DNA of 64,000 nt from Nymphaea colorata (GCF_008831285.2 NC_045139.1:35747706-35811705), one strand, 5' to 3'. Counted from the stretch's first letter, positions 35,061 through 48,263 are shown. Program-made: numbers and translations. The notes: generated by a model not told the origin, from the sequence alone.

Positions 35061-36639
35061 TGGTTGGGTGTTGGTGAAAAAAGAAGAGCAGGGAAGAAAG
35101 AACAAAGAAGAGCTTGTCTTAGTTTAGCAATTAACACAGCCGAGCTCCGGGTTTTATGCATGACAGGGTCAGGTGGGACGATCACTCTCTCTCTCTTTCA
35201 CCTTTTATTTTTCCTTTTGTTTTTTTCTTTTTTTCAGGTGACAGTGTTAGAATAGTTTTTTCAGGAAAATTTCACTTAAGAACCCACATTTAGGAATAAT
35301 TTCAGAAACTGATCTCACTTTTTTTGTGTTTTGGTCCAATAGCTCGTTTCTCGTTAATTCCTGATTCCGTGTTCTCAAAATATTTTGTAAAATTAATTGA
35401 AGCTTACTTTACTTTTTCAACGTGTAAGTTGAAAATCCTTAGGAGCGCGTGCTTCTTGCTGGTTGATAAAAAAAATGAACGTCTTGTTAAATTTGAACGT
35501 TAAAAAATGAATGCAATTTATTTCTTTATTTGTTTTCAATTTTTTTACCGTTGAAAAAAATACCTCTGCCTTTATAGAAAGCCTCCTTTTCTAGATTTTT
35601 AATTCGCAGTTCTCAGCAAAAATGCTGCCTCATCTGGAAAATCCAGAAAAATAGAAGACCTAATATGAAATATTTCTATACCCCTCTTAATATTTGGCAT
35701 TGCAGCGTTTATGCCGGTGCTTATTACGGGAGGAGCGAAAATGCCTTTCCATTTTCACCCCACCGACAGTTGGGCCCGTTTTAAATTTAAGACGATAATG
35801 TGCCGGAAATTACGATACTATCACCCCCGGCCACCGCCGTCACCAGATCATGAACCGGTGACGAAGTTTAGCAACTTGAAAAATCTCAGGTCTCACAAGT
35901 TTAGGAACTTAAAAGATCCCATGTCCTTTCCGTATTCGTCTTGGGAACCTCAAAAATTCCACGTCCCCATGAGTTTAGGAACTTGAAAATTTTCCGTGTT
36001 AGAACTGTTGATGGTGATGTTGATGATAATGAATTGTTGTGAAAAGTACTTCCTTGGAAAGTTTCTAAGGTGCGTTTGGTTCCAAAAATCCCTTGGATCT
36101 GAGAGCATGTTTTCCGTCGGTTTCTAAATTCATGATCTAGTTTAGTGGCTAACCCTACTGGACCCAGGTCCATGTCCCATTGTTTTCATTCGATTTGCGG
36201 GTCTAGTCGCTGCACTTTTCGCCACCGACGGGAGATTCTGCTGGTCTTTCCTCGAGCAGTCTTCCACAGCCAAAAATTTCTAGCTCCACCACCGATTTAA
36301 TTAATGAATACTTTACGATGACCAGTGTACAAGAGATTTTCGAGGTTAGTGTCGACATGAATCATACAAGATGTGGGCCTCTCAAATAGGCCTGGGCTGG
36401 CTCTGCCTAATAAGAGTCGGGCTTGGGTCGGCTAGATACCGGAAACCCAAGCTTGGACTCTATTAAAATAAAAAAAATAAATAAAAAAAATTAAACATAA
36501 AATTTATTTTTAATATTAATATATATTATAATAAGATTAAAGAACTTATCGAGTCTCACCAAACCGACTCGAGCTGATCCAATACATTATGGGGCTAAAA
36601 GCAGCACTGAATCTTAAGAGGATAGAAAGAAGGGGAGAG

Positions 36640-36698
36640 ACTTCCACCTTGGTTAAGTGGTGGGATTTCTTTTGACTCACCCAAAAAAAAAAAAAAAA
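36640..36698 (+). mobile_element. SINE-like 3' end with A tail
   Basis: TTCCACCTTGGTTAAGTGG is followed by GGGATTTCTTTTGACTCACC and a run of about 15 A. The 3' words GGGATTTC and TGACTCACC also close the element at 55945-56195, so both may be ends of one retroposon family. Only the 3' part is recognised here. Confidence 0.4.
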
Positions 36699-37973
36699 GT
36701 TTAGTCCTAATTAAATCAGGCATAACAAAAATATGACAAAACTATGTTTGGTGATACCGATTGATGGGACAATTTAACCTGTCAAAGGGATATCATATCT
36801 TGATCTTGGAAAGGTTCATATCAAGATGTTACTGACCTCGGACTTTTTTTTATAGAAATATGAGGCATTCAAACGCCCACATTATAGGTAGGCTGTTAAA
36901 AGCAATGAATTGAAACCAACCCATCTTTCTCTTGTAAAGTGAGATGTCAAGTGAAAAACTAATGACTTGAAAAATAGTTATTAGTTTAAGCTATTACATG
37001 AGAAAACCATACCATACTTGTGTTGAGAAACTTTGTAACAATCCGATCTACTCTCACACTAAAGTCAGACTTTTGATTTGACATATCACAATTTGCAACA
37101 TTATTTTTACACTAAAAAAAGGGTAGAAACCAAGACAACTAATTATTTATCCAACTGTTCTTACAAACATTCGGAAATGCCCAAAAATCTTCAACACCAG
37201 AATAAACTTTCTTATAATTAGGTATTAGAGACCTAATCAAATGTTTACACTATGAGATTTAGATGCATTCTAAGTGCAGTCTTATTTGGAACTTTGCTAC
37301 ATCTAAGCATAGTTGGCAAACTCGGGAAGTTGACTTGACAACTTGACGACACTGACATGTGTCGCGATCAAAATAATCCCAAAAGTAAAAAAAAAAAAAA
37401 ATATTATTTTAGTACCAAATGCTTTGGTGAAAAACTGGTATTTATTTTTCTTGGGTTTAATTTGGCCCACTTATCTTGGTTGGGTCCCCTCAAAAACTTA
37501 TTATTTTTCATCATCAGAAAGCGATGGTTGTTACTCAAAGGAAAGTAACATAATTTCTGGTTTATCAGAAACAAACCAATGTACATTGAAACAGATTTTA
37601 ATTGTGTGACTTTACAGTGTTCTCTTTTTTAAAATTGATTAGTTTGGAGAAAAGCTCAGATTCTGCACGTCATAAAGCTTTTTTGCATGATCTGAAAATG
37701 AAAAAAATATTAATCGAATACATGGTATTCCTAAAAATATTAACCTAGTAAATGTTATTCCTTAAGATTATAATAGGCAACTTGTGGATTCAAATTAAAC
37801 GAAGAAAAAGCGGTACATTAAAAAATAGGTTATGCAAATTATATATATGTGGTTATTTTCCTATATATAGTAAAGCATCATGTCTTAGAAGGTGACAAGT
37901 CCAAATTGAACAAGCACAAGTAACATATGAACTACCACATTAATTCATAAGAACATTTAGAGCTTATGTGTTA

Positions 37974-37976
<3 letters not shown>

Positions 37977-38067
<91 letters not shown>
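37977..38067. repeat. AT microsatellite (about 70 bp) followed by AG run
   Basis: A perfect AT dinucleotide array from 37977 to 38047 passes directly into an AG array ending near 38067. It is the longest simple repeat in the window and probably polymorphic. Confidence 0.97.
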
Positions 38068-38069
<2 letters not shown>

Positions 38070-38515
38070 TCTGCGGTATCTCAATTGCAAGATGGATTTT
38101 TTTTTTAAATTTTCATCATTAAAAACACCAAAATTATGTCTAAATGACTTGAAAAACTATGGTCAAATAAAAACTATGGCTAATGCACCTTTTGTGATGG
38201 TTTTTTTCATATAAACATCCTAATATATTTATAAAAACTATTTTGATATAACATACGCTTAGAATCAAGTTGTATCTATGAAAAATGTTGACTTTTCTAT
38301 TATCAAAATGCTGACGCTGTGGAAGCCATTCAATTTTGCTTATTATAAAAACACTATTAAAACCTAACAAATGATCAACTTACTATATATTTTGCATCAA
38401 CCTATCTTTAAGATCATATTGATAAGGTTATATTTCAAAAAAACCCATCAAAAGATATATTTAAGAGGTTTGGTTTTTGTCCGTGACCTATTGGTCGGGT
38501 TTCTACCAATACATA

Positions 38516-38558
<43 letters not shown>

Positions 38559-38559
38559 G
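38516..38559. repeat. compound CA/TA microsatellite
   Basis: A CA dinucleotide run passes into a TA run. It is followed within about 30 bases by a CGAG-type element fragment (GAGCCGAGCTTGAGCC near 38610). Confidence 0.95.
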
Positions 38560-39397
38560 TGAAGCTCCACTCTTAGCTTAGCTGAACTCAAACACAAGAC
38601 GGTTCAGTTGAGCCGAGCTTGAGCCACAAAACTGGAGCTGGATCTGGGTTTTGCAAGTCCAAAACCCAGTTTAGAACTCAGCTTCCGTAAACGTACGTGA
38701 ATTGTACATACACTAGAAAATGTACGTAAATTGTACTACAAAGAGAGAGTCCCAAGACTCGGAAACAAAAAAACTCTGTCTCAAACAGCATTATCAAAAC
38801 CTGCCAATCAGAACCGATTCGGCCGCAAAAATTATGTTTTAAATATGTTTGCCTCATTCACATTCGGATCGACCGAGTCACCGAATCGGCAGCGACCACC
38901 GGTCTCAATCATAAACCGCATGGGCGGAGCCGGGAAATTTTCTTTTAGAATAGAGCTATAAATTCTTTTATAAGGGTTTAGTATAATTTTCAAAGTTTTT
39001 TTTAGTTGGTGGAAGGAGGTATGAACGAATTGCTACCGATTCGGTTCATAGAACTGATTTTAACAACATTGGTCTCCACCATGCCCGTGACATGCATCAA
39101 ACAGGAGACTAAAAGGCTTGAGACACTCTGTCTTATTTATCTCAAGAAACACACTAAAATTTGTCGGTGCAGTTAGGAGACAGGCTGCGGGAGAGACTCT
39201 TCTCCCATTCCATTACCGATCGCTCATGCGATGGGATGTCCCATAGACGCCATAACTCACTGTGCAAACACGAACCCAAAATTTACCATCCTAAGGTGGT
39301 GGATCCCATCTACTGCCAATCGCTGGACGCTGAGTTTAACCCCAACAAAAAAGTAAACGTGTTTGATTGTGTAAGATTGAAAAGAATGACGGGAAAG

Positions 39398-39400
<3 letters not shown>

Positions 39401-39440
<40 letters not shown>
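39401..39440. repeat. AT microsatellite (40 bp)
   Basis: Twenty perfect AT units. Non-coding; the YIYIYI-type frames it creates are artefacts. Confidence 0.97.
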
Positions 39441-39442
<2 letters not shown>

Positions 39443-39861
39443 TTGGAATAGAATCCCATTTTGTTGGTTTCCTTCAATTTCCAAAAGCCAAGAATTTGGT
39501 TTAGTTTTACTAGGTATAATGAAAGAATAATATTCTTATAATTTATTATTATTAATTATTTTTAGTATAAATTGATAACTACGAGTTGGGCACATATATC
39601 TGGTAAAAGTGTGTTGAGGAGGATCCTTGTCATGCATATGGCGATTCGATGAGAGGTCAAATTTGCTTACTTTCTTTTTTTGTTTGTAGGAATCAGAGCT
39701 ATTTTGGAACTATTAACGGAAGCGAGATACCCATCAACTGGAACGTTGTGCATCACTGTTTGCAGTTCAACGAAGTAGAGACCACAGAAATCAAACAGAC
39801 AACTGAACTTTTATCAAATCATGAATCAGCTATGCTACACTCTTGGAGACCTATCCATGCA

Positions 39862-40249
39862 TAGGGGCGAACACCAGCCGAGTAGAGCCCGAGTTCAGTC
39901 AGTTCAGCTTGGCTTGACTAATGAAACCTCAAGCTCGAGGATAGCTCGATAGAAGTAGCTCGAGCACGACTCGGCAGTTACGTGTTGAGTTTGAGCTAGA
40001 CTCGATTAAGGCTCAACAAACTCATAAACTCTTTTGAATATATCGACTTGATTAAGACTCAACAAACTTGATCAAGACTCGAGCTTGACTCGACAGTTAC
40101 TTGTTGAACTCAAACTTAACTCGATTATTTGAACGAGCCACTCACGTACTTCAGCTCGACTTGTTAAGCAAATGACTCTACTCGAACTCGTTCACGAGCC
40201 AAGCTTTAACGAGTCTAGTTCGAGTAGCTTGACTCGTTGTTCACCCTTA
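39862..40249. mobile_element. hAT-like miniature element rich in CTCGA/TCGAG
   Basis: 388 bases with inverted ends: TAGGGGCGAACA at the left, and TAAGGGTGAACAACGAG as the reverse complement of the right end. Flanks TCCATGCA (39854-39861) and TCTATGCA (40250-40257) match at 7 of 8, a hAT-type 8-bp duplication. The interior repeats GCTCGA, GACTCG and CAACAAACT words in both orientations and is non-coding. A second family member lies at 45346-45816. Confidence 0.8.
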
Positions 40250-42479
40250 TCTATGCATATGAAAATTTTATTGGGATAACCAGAATCACGAGGTTCGCAG
40301 CATTGTAAAGACCAGTTCTTGAACTGAATCGGTGTGGTTGCTTAATATTCTTAGATTCGCGGTGTGAATTGCTGCAAAATAATATTTATTTATTTCTAAA
40401 ATAAAAAAATAAATAATGAACAAGTGAATAGCGTATGGAACATGACACTCTTGAATGCACCATTGAATCAAATTGATTCAAACTTCAAAATTGTTTCATT
40501 TAATTACCTGAATTACACAAAAAACCAGGATGAAAGACATTCTAGTAATTTTTTTTTTTTACGGAAGATGAGAAGTTACTGTTTTACTCTTGCAATAATT
40601 CAAATAAGGGCATTTCCATTTTACCACGTTAGAAACTTAGGTAAATGTCTCAAAAAAATCTTAATGTTGGCATGATGGCTTGGAAGGTTTCATAGAGATG
40701 AAAGCACACAAAAAGGAAAGGCGGTAGCGCCCTTTCCTAGGGTTTATGTTGCAAAAGGACATGCCGATTTCTCGCATGGGTCCTATTCATAGGTCTCATA
40801 TCTCGGAGAATGGAAAGAAGGGTGAGAGAATTGACTCTCTTGTCGAACAGTAGGATCAAATACTCATCTTGCTCACCTAACTGAAGCTCTAGTTTAAAGT
40901 AGAAATCCAACTATTAACACCTAAATCTCTTTTGAAAAAGTAACATTTACATGATTCGTCAATTAAATTGAATGGAGATACTTCACATAACACTTATAAA
41001 CAATGTTGTGACTAACTTTATATGAATGAAAAATGCATAGCCCAAGTGAATTTGTGGACTATAAGTTTACATTACATAATGCCACATCTAAAATTCCTTA
41101 AAAGTAACATTTTAATGATAAAAAAGGTAACACATAATATTTTTATACAATTAGACAACGCATATCAGTTTCTTCTTCGAAACTAGAAAATTTTGGCGGA
41201 GGGACACTAACTCAAGTCTAATGTGAGCACCACATGCAGCTCGGCCTAGCTAAACCTCGGTCCAGCTTAATCACAATGCAAGATTTCAAGAACTGGCGTG
41301 GACAGTGGCCCACACCAGTTACGCAATAGCTTCGCTATTGTGCCGGTGTATAAGATATGGTCAGTGCACCTTCAACTTGATGCCGCACTCTATTTCCGTG
41401 ATACACATGAGAATACCACCCATAGGATTAGACAATACATAATAATTTTCATATGTACTTTTGACTATTCAATGGAACTATGCATATGGGGTTGTATGTG
41501 TTCGAGATACCTCTACCACATCCAAGTTTCTAGAGAGAGAAAGAAGAGAGAAAAAAATATTTTTGTTTTTACCTATACACGTGTGGAAAGGCACACCGCT
41601 GCACTAGGCCGTACCGTCAGGCCCCTGCTCTCATTTGTTTGTTTATTTATCTTCCCCACTTGGCCGTCGGTAGCGGGCCGGACCGGTTGGTTCCCTGTTT
41701 GCCTCAGCTGGCCCATACCTTCACAGCCCAACCAGCCGGACCCCACGTATCTTCGGTGCGGATCGCGTGGGTCCTCAACCCCACCAGACCTTCCAACCCT
41801 CTTTATTTCCCCCTCTCCAGCCCAAACCAGATCAATCGGACCCAGCCCACCGGACCCACTTCGCCGTCACCGGCTCACCGCCTAGTCTCCAAGATCTTGG
41901 TCAAATGCGATTCCGGGTCAGCGTAGTGGTCCTCATTGTGGTCAATGCCCTGTCGAGTCGGTTCGGACCGGTCGGTTCAGATGTGAGATCCAGGCTAATA
42001 TGCAGGGCTGGTCCTCTGGACCCTTTTCAGAAAGGAGAAACGACAGGGCTCTGACGCGAGAAGGACAATGTGGATCTGGACCCAGATATGCACTGACTGT
42101 CCCTAGGGCCCGAGCCTGAAACCTGGTGCGCTGACATGAAGGAAAAGGTCAGGTTCTGGGCACGCTGGTTGTGGCCGGCTTTATGTGTTGGAGACTTGAG
42201 CTAGGGACACCAATAAGTTGGATGTAGTATGATAGCTAAATATACAACATATCAGATTTTATTTGTATAATTGAACAAAACAAAGGGAAACTCGCATCCA
42301 AATCATTTTGGGATCGTTCGATTTTAAAGTAAATTCATGAAACACTGTAATACAATGTTGTACAGGCCTACCCTAATATTTGAAGTAAATTCATAAAACA
42401 GTAACAAATTATTACTATTGTCAAACAACTCCTATAAAAACAGAAACATAAAACATCTTGCTGATACCAAGAGCATGTA

Positions 42480-42830
42480 CATTCTTCCATAGCCAAAAAA
42501 ACCAGTTATTTTTGAAAAAAACGTGAAAAAAATGTGAGAAAATGAAAAGTCGTTTAAAACTTTAAAAACACGTTTTTTGAAAAAACATGAAAAATGAAAA
42601 AATGTGGTTTTAATGAGGTTATTTTTATTTTTTAGTTTTTTAATGCAAATAGTTTATTTTTTATTTGTTGTAAATCTACTTGTTTTTTGATGTTTATGTT
42701 ATTATTTTCTCACCTTTTTTTTTCACTTTTAGTTTTCTATGTTTTTAAAAAATACCATTTTTTTGTAGTATTTTCAAGCCTGCCATATTATACTCAGAGA
42801 AACCTTGCTCTTTAAAACTCCGAGACGTTA
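42480..42830. repeat. AT-rich element, copy related to 43480-43790
   Basis: This block is built of AAAAACATGAAAAA, AACACG and long T runs. Its tail TTATACTCAGAGAAACC and a later TTATTTGTGACTATG align with TTATACCTGAGAAATTC and TTTTTTGTGACATTG in the block about 950 bases downstream. Direct orientation and a shared tail suggest two copies of one low-complexity element. Confidence 0.4.
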
Positions 42831-43192
42831 TTTGTGACTATGCATTCTTCCAAATATGGAAAACAGACTTCAAGTGAAAGGTCTTGAAAGCAAAAGGCCG
42901 CCTTCGATAACTTCAGACTTGGGTTCCTTAGATTTCGACATTGATGGGTTTAGGATTAAAGATTCACAATTAAAACAAAAGTTTAATAAAAGTTGAATTA
43001 GCCAAGAATCTTTAACTTGGATCCACACATTGCCAGCTTATATAATAAAGAAATCAAGTCTTAACATTTCCAAGTTTTCAAATTCTAGGGCTTTTAACAT
43101 CAGACAAGATCTGAGGTAGAGTAAATGCATTTTTAAGTATTGTTATGGCACTATTTCTTTAAACCATGATAGTCGGGCCGATCTGTCCGGGG

Positions 43193-43459
43193 TCATGATA
43201 GGCCCCGCCCTTTAGGCGGTCCGGACTTATAATTGAAGAAGAAGAAGAAGTGGTGAAGGTCCCACTGTAAAGCTTCAGATCCTTCAATTACAGAGTACTG
43301 ATGCACCTTTTGATGCCTCAAATCATTAAGCCTCTCAATTACGCTTCCATCGAATGTAAGAAAAACGAAGGAAAGAGAGGCCATGGCAAAAACAGGCTTC
43401 TGTGAGGACCATCTCAAATTTACTTTCATGGTGAAACCAAAATGGGGTTCATCTTCCAA
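43193..43459 (-). CDS. unidentified 88-codon frame between AT-rich repeats
   Basis: The open frame reads MKVNLRWSSQKPVFAMASLS from its first ATG (about 43429), then FVFLTFDGSVIERLNDLRHQ and VHQYSVIEGSEALQWDL. After this comes a GAA microsatellite coding a Phe run, and low-complexity sequence. The first 70 residues have a natural-looking alternation of hydrophobic and charged residues, like a globular domain fragment. I do not recognise it. No promoter or splice partners were found; a gene fragment is as likely as chance. Confidence 0.2.
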   Translation of the reverse strand: MEDEPHFGFTMKVNLRWSSQKPVFAMASLSFVFLTFDGSVIERLNDLRHQKVHQYSVIEGSEALQWDLHHFFFFFNYKSGPPKGRGLS

Positions 43460-43479
43460 GCATTGTCACAGAAGAAAAC

Positions 43480-43790
43480 AGGTTTTATTTGAAAAAAATG
43501 CGTATAAAATTTGAAAAACAAGTCAGCTGTATAAAATGTGAAAAAAATCGTTTTTTAGAAAAACACCAAAAAATAAAAAAACATGAAAAAACACGTATAA
43601 TGCACATTTTTTTCATGTTTTTTCGTATTTTTATTAATTTTTATTTTTTTATAATTTTTAAGATTTATTAAATGTTTTAATTTTTTTAAAAAATAGCTGA
43701 GATATTATGAAGATATATAACTTTGTCTTATTATACCTGAGAAATTCCTCGCCCTATAATATTCGTACACATTTTTTGTGACATTGCTAT
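43480..43790. repeat. AT-rich element, second copy
   Basis: This is the counterpart of the block at 42480-42830. It contains AACATGAAAAAACACG-like and CATGTTTTTTCGTATTTTT words in inverted arrangement, so it can fold back on itself, and ends in the shared TTATACCTGAGAAAT tail. Confidence 0.4.
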
Positions 43791-45345
43791 GAAGTAAGTT
43801 CCCGTTCTCAATATGGTCCGAGTGAGAGGGGAAACCCATCAGCCGGCTGAAGGCCGAAGCCTCCACCTAACCTTTTATCCCTTTGTGGTACAAGCCTAGT
43901 TTCAGAGATGGATTTTTGCATTTTCAAGTTTGACAAAAAATTTACGGATTTAGATTAGTTTGTGGATTTAGATTACTACCCATGTCGGTTTATGCCATCA
44001 GGTGCGAGTTCATTCTTCTTAGAAGCTGGAATTCTTGATGTCAGAAATCACTTGGAGCAAGAATAGGGTTGCATCAGCCAGTAGTGAATGTGGATCTTAT
44101 CAGTCTAAGATCCCAAATTTGCAGAAACATGGGTTTGGGCTTTTACTCATGGCTCCCTAGCTTCTAGATCTAGGTCTATTTTTGACCTGCTTAGACAGTG
44201 TATTGACTCAGGACAATATTGGCATAAAGGTTTACAAACTACACAGACTAGGTGGGGTCGGTAGGCAGCCACTCTCCATTTTGAGTGTCAGAAGTGTCAA
44301 CTTTTGGGTCATTGAAAGCACAGCATGGCCCGAGGCACTGAACATAAGCATTGTACCCAATGAACACAACGGGTTAGGTGGTAGTTTCGGTTCTCTACCA
44401 AACAGTGAGTCTCCTACTCTCACCCCATAATGTCCCGGGCCAAACTGAAATTAACCTCTAGAACCAGAGTTTACAAGGTTAGGAGTTTGGGTTTATCTAT
44501 TGAAAATGAAAATAGGCGTTCTCAAGGTTATAAATAAAATTGGGTATCAATCAGTCGCGGAGCCACATATAGGCCAGTGCGGGCAATTGCCCACTCCACT
44601 CCAGCTTTTATATTAAGATGGTTTAATATTTATTTTGTTATACATGTAAGTGTCTCTTCAAGCATGCAAACTTGTGAATGAATGCCCCTCAAACAAATAT
44701 TTGGGAATCCATCATTGGTATCAATAAAAGGACTCATCACCGAGAAGCATGGACCCATTGCTTGGACCTACAGCAAAGTGCCTGAGCAGCAAGGGGAAGA
44801 TCACGGGCTCGAGTCTTGATGCAGCCACCTTCTTGCAATGATAAAAATGGGACCATCTCTAGCAAGCACTCCCTCCAATGGCTTTTGAATTGGAGACCAC
44901 ATTGGGTATGGTCCTGCGTCCATCGAGAATCGAGCCTGGGTTTTTAAGTATATTGTCAGCATAAAGAGGTGATAGTTAAAGTAAGATGTAGCATCAACTG
45001 GTAGTTAAAGCACATAGTTAATTCTCACTTTGTGCTTTTGAGGGAGTTTGGTCATGATCATCAAGTTGCATCATCTTTCTAACCTTTGTTCCCTATTGAC
45101 CAACTTTCCAATCCACTTGCAATTTTGAAGGTTTTAAAGTTGCGGGATTTAGGGAAATCAAAGGGATTTGCTGGAGGCCGCCGTCTGCGGCTCGTCGTCA
45201 TATACAGGGGTCGTCATATACAGGGGGCCGTGCTTTGACTCTTGTGTGGGCATTACTTTTGTGTGTAAGGTAACACCTCGCATAGACTATTAAAATGGAG
45301 GGTCCTGGCCCCTGATATAACCCTGAGGCGGTTTGACACACCGGC

Positions 45346-45816
45346 TAGGGCTGCACACAAGCCGAGTGGAGCTGAGCACTGGCTCGAGCTCGACTCAAAA
45401 AGTCAATTTACGACTCGAGGATACAGTGTCAAGTTCAAGTTAGACTCGCTTAACTCATTCAACTCGTTTAGGTAAAGCTAATATCTCCCGTTTCTTTTAA
45501 CTCATTTAACTGGTTTCTTTTAATTATTCAACTACCAACGACCATCTAATAGAAAATCCAAAGAAAGAAATGCAAATATTCTACATCCATATATCCCCTA
45601 AAAAGACCTTAACAACAGAAAATCTCTCATTGATGATACGTCTACGTAGTCCAGCTAAGCCGTCAGGTTCTAACTACTGAACTTAACTCGTTTCACATTT
45701 CCAGTACAAATTTAAACTTGAGCTCCACTCATTTATAAATGAATCGATCTTGAGTCGAGTTTTTACCAGCGAGTTCGAGCTGAACCCAAGTAGGCTCAAC
45801 TCGTTGCGTAGTCCTA
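45346..45816. mobile_element. hAT-like miniature element, CTCGA family, second copy
   Basis: 471 bases with ends TAGGGCTGCACACAAGCCGA and, reverse-complemented, TAGGACTACGCAACGAG. Flanks ACACCGGC (45338-45345) and ACACTGGC (45817-45824) match at 7 of 8. The interior carries CTCGAG, GACTCG and CAACTCG repeats as in the copy at 39862-40249. No coding capacity. Confidence 0.78.
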
Positions 45817-48263
45817 ACACTGGCTATTGGCTCCAGCAGCTTGAGCGTTAGCCCCCGACATCCTAACAATGGGGTGCTACTGGTGTAATAGTTGATGCCC
45901 ATTGCAGGCGGCACACAATACACATAGACACTGACGCAGCCCTAAACTTTCTGGATAGGGAGTAAGGAAGGATACGATCAAACTTGTTCCCGGTATTAAA
46001 TCTTTTACGTCGCAAAATTTAAACACAAAAGTTAAATTCAAGAGAAACCATCTTTCATTTAGAAAGAAAGTAAAAGAGATAATTTGTTAAAATGTGATAT
46101 TTCCTTTTCTAAGTTAGATCATCTGTCATGATCTTGTCAGTTGTTAGCATTAATCGATCTCACTTTCTCTCTTCCCTCAGTAAACATCAAAGAAATCATT
46201 AGCATAGATATTGATAGAATGCGCTTTCATGATGCCACGAAGGCATCATGACAGAACAATCAACTTGCTTGATGCTCAATCCTACATTAATTCTGGCTTC
46301 ATTCAAACGCAAGAAGCCAAACATGTACTCACTAACTTGCCATATTCATCTCTCTCTCTCTCTCTCTTTCTCTCATTTATTAATTTTTTATTTTAAAGTT
46401 GGGTCTGTTCAGTACATAAATTTATATAAACTGAAGCAGGAAATGAATAATAAAATCACATGAAAAAGAAAAGATTAGTGCTTGAGGTTGAAGAAAAGCC
46501 CCAAAAGATAACTAAAATTGAAAAACTATTTCTTTTTTCTTTTTTCTTTTTTCAAGCCTTCATGGAGGGGACAATAATCCTAATAGGATTCCTCAATTTC
46601 ACAAAGTTCATAGTTTCACTGTGTTGTTGAATAATGATTTGTAAAGAAAAAAAAAAGAAGTGTTTACCTAAAGACATGCTTCTGCCTAATCCCGGAAACA
46701 AGCCTCAGTTTTTTTAATTTCCCTCATAGAGTCCTAATAAAAAAATGATTAAAAACCAAAGAAGCCCCAACTTATTCTACTAACAAAAGAATGATAGTCC
46801 GTTAGGAGGTGTTTGATGAAGCCGGAATTGCGGAATTTTAAAATCGAAATTCTTGTTTTTGATGGAATGGGGATTGTGTTATTAAACAAAGAGTTTTGAT
46901 TCTAGATTTATAGGTTCATCCTTGAGTCAAAATTGCAGAATTTTAGAATTTTTTTTCATCTTTCTGTAGAGCACATTAATTCACGTTTCATCAAACACTT
47001 GGTTTTCAATTCAAAATTCCATAATCAAAATTTGAGACTATCAAACACAAAAGGAAACTAAAATTGAAATGTTCATTCCAATTCCAATTTGTGGTGGAGT
47101 TTTATTTTCTAGAATTTTAATTTTAGAATCAAAATTCAAGGCTGTCAAACGCTTTCTTAGGTTGAGTAAATATTTTGTAACTTGCATGGGCATTTGATAG
47201 CTCTGAAGAAGACTGAAAACGATTTTAAGGTGTAATGAACTCATGAAATTTCATCTTTTCACACTTCATGATACAAGGTAAAGAGAATAAAATTTTCAAG
47301 ACTTTTTGTTCTTGGAAAACTATTTGTGCCATCATGAACAAGAATTTCATGTCCATCAAACACCTTTTCAAGGAAAACACATAGAAGTTCAGTGCACCGA
47401 CAAGAAAAATATAAGAATGGACGCCCTTTCTTCAAAGTTATCCGGAAAACTTTATCTCCAGACAAAAATCATAGGAAAACAATGATGCCATTCTCATTGC
47501 TCATCTTCCTTGAGACACTTCCAACATCTTTCCAAAAGTTGTTTGTTCGCTATCCGATATACATAAACATTAGCATATCCCATTATGTGGGGCTACAAAC
47601 TTTATAATATAATAATATCATATTCGACATTGATAAGCTATTTAATGTCTCGCGACATCTTAACCGGTGACGTGTGGAACGCAACTGAGCACACGAGTGG
47701 GTTGGTGAATGAGCACTGTCTGGAGAATATGTCGGTTTCTTGAGATGTATTTTTTATTTTTTCTTATTTGCCTCTCTTATTTATTTACGTAAATTAATAT
47801 TATTACTCAATCAAAAGATACAAAATATTGTATTTAAAGCAGGCTGCTCAAATTATGGCCGCTTTATAAAAAGCTTGGTCTTGCATGTAAGAACCATTAA
47901 AAAAATTGTTCTCCACAAAGTGCCAAGCTTGCTTTATAGAAAGCATATATATATATATATATAGTTATGGATCAAATCTTTTCAACGACCAGAACTGTTA
48001 TACTCTTTAATCACATATAAATTTATATGAGTTCATTTTCCTCCTTTCTAATGATGATAATATCAACAAGTTCCAAGGCGGACCTATTTCAGATCTAACA
48101 CCGAGTTCAAATCCTACCACCATGGATTTGGATCCCAAGCCGCTTGGTTATCCAAATCCAATGTTACTAGATCAAGCACAAGCAATCTTGAAATCTGAAC
48201 CCCTAGTTATCGAATAGTAAACCCAATCGGGCAATCCCACCTTCACCCAATTGCGGCGCCTTC
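45817..48263. other. AT-rich spacer with a probable miniature element
   Basis: No gene is recognisable. At about 46803-47161 a segment starts TTAGGAGGTGTTTGATGAAG and ends CTGTCAAACGCTTTCTTAGG, the inverse arrangement, with many GAATTTTAGAATC-type words between. This fits a miniature element, but no target duplication was seen. A CT run lies at 46352-46376 and a short AT array at 47944-47964. Confidence 0.4.

Larger units (their letters stand above)
34831..37976. other. spacer upstream of the patatin-like gene
   Basis: The first 300 bases should carry the minus-strand promoter and leader, including a CT microsatellite (35023-35055, GA on the sense strand). Beyond that the sequence is AT-rich and gene-free. 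It contains a SINE-like 3' end at 36640-36698 and, at about 36385-36590, a segment with GGGTCGGCTAG and GACTCGAGCTGAT words related to the CGAG-rich miniature elements. Confidence 0.45.
40250..45345. other. gene-poor spacer with AT-rich and GC-rich islands
   Basis: No gene is supported. A GC-rich island at about 41580-42060 creates overlapping frames (for example plus 41298-41885) with low-complexity Pro/Arg/Ser content in all readings, so it is not called coding. Two AT-rich blocks of similar make-up (42480-42830 and 43480-43790) flank an 88-codon minus-strand frame. A SINE-like stretch near 44750-44830 contains CGGGCTCGAGTCTTG, a poor B box. Confidence 0.45.

Noticed and set aside
37966-38214. 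Protein with a long Tyr-Ile repeat
   Set aside because: Translation artefact of the AT microsatellite.
41298-41926. 195-codon and 95-codon plus frames
   Set aside because: GC-rich island open in several frames with Pro/Arg/Ser-heavy translation; no domain, no promoter, no splice support.
44182-44430. Possible retrotransposon zinc knuckle (CQKCQLLGH in one frame)
   Set aside because: The last cysteine is missing, a stop follows the histidine, and no other gag or polymerase sequence lies nearby; too weak to call.
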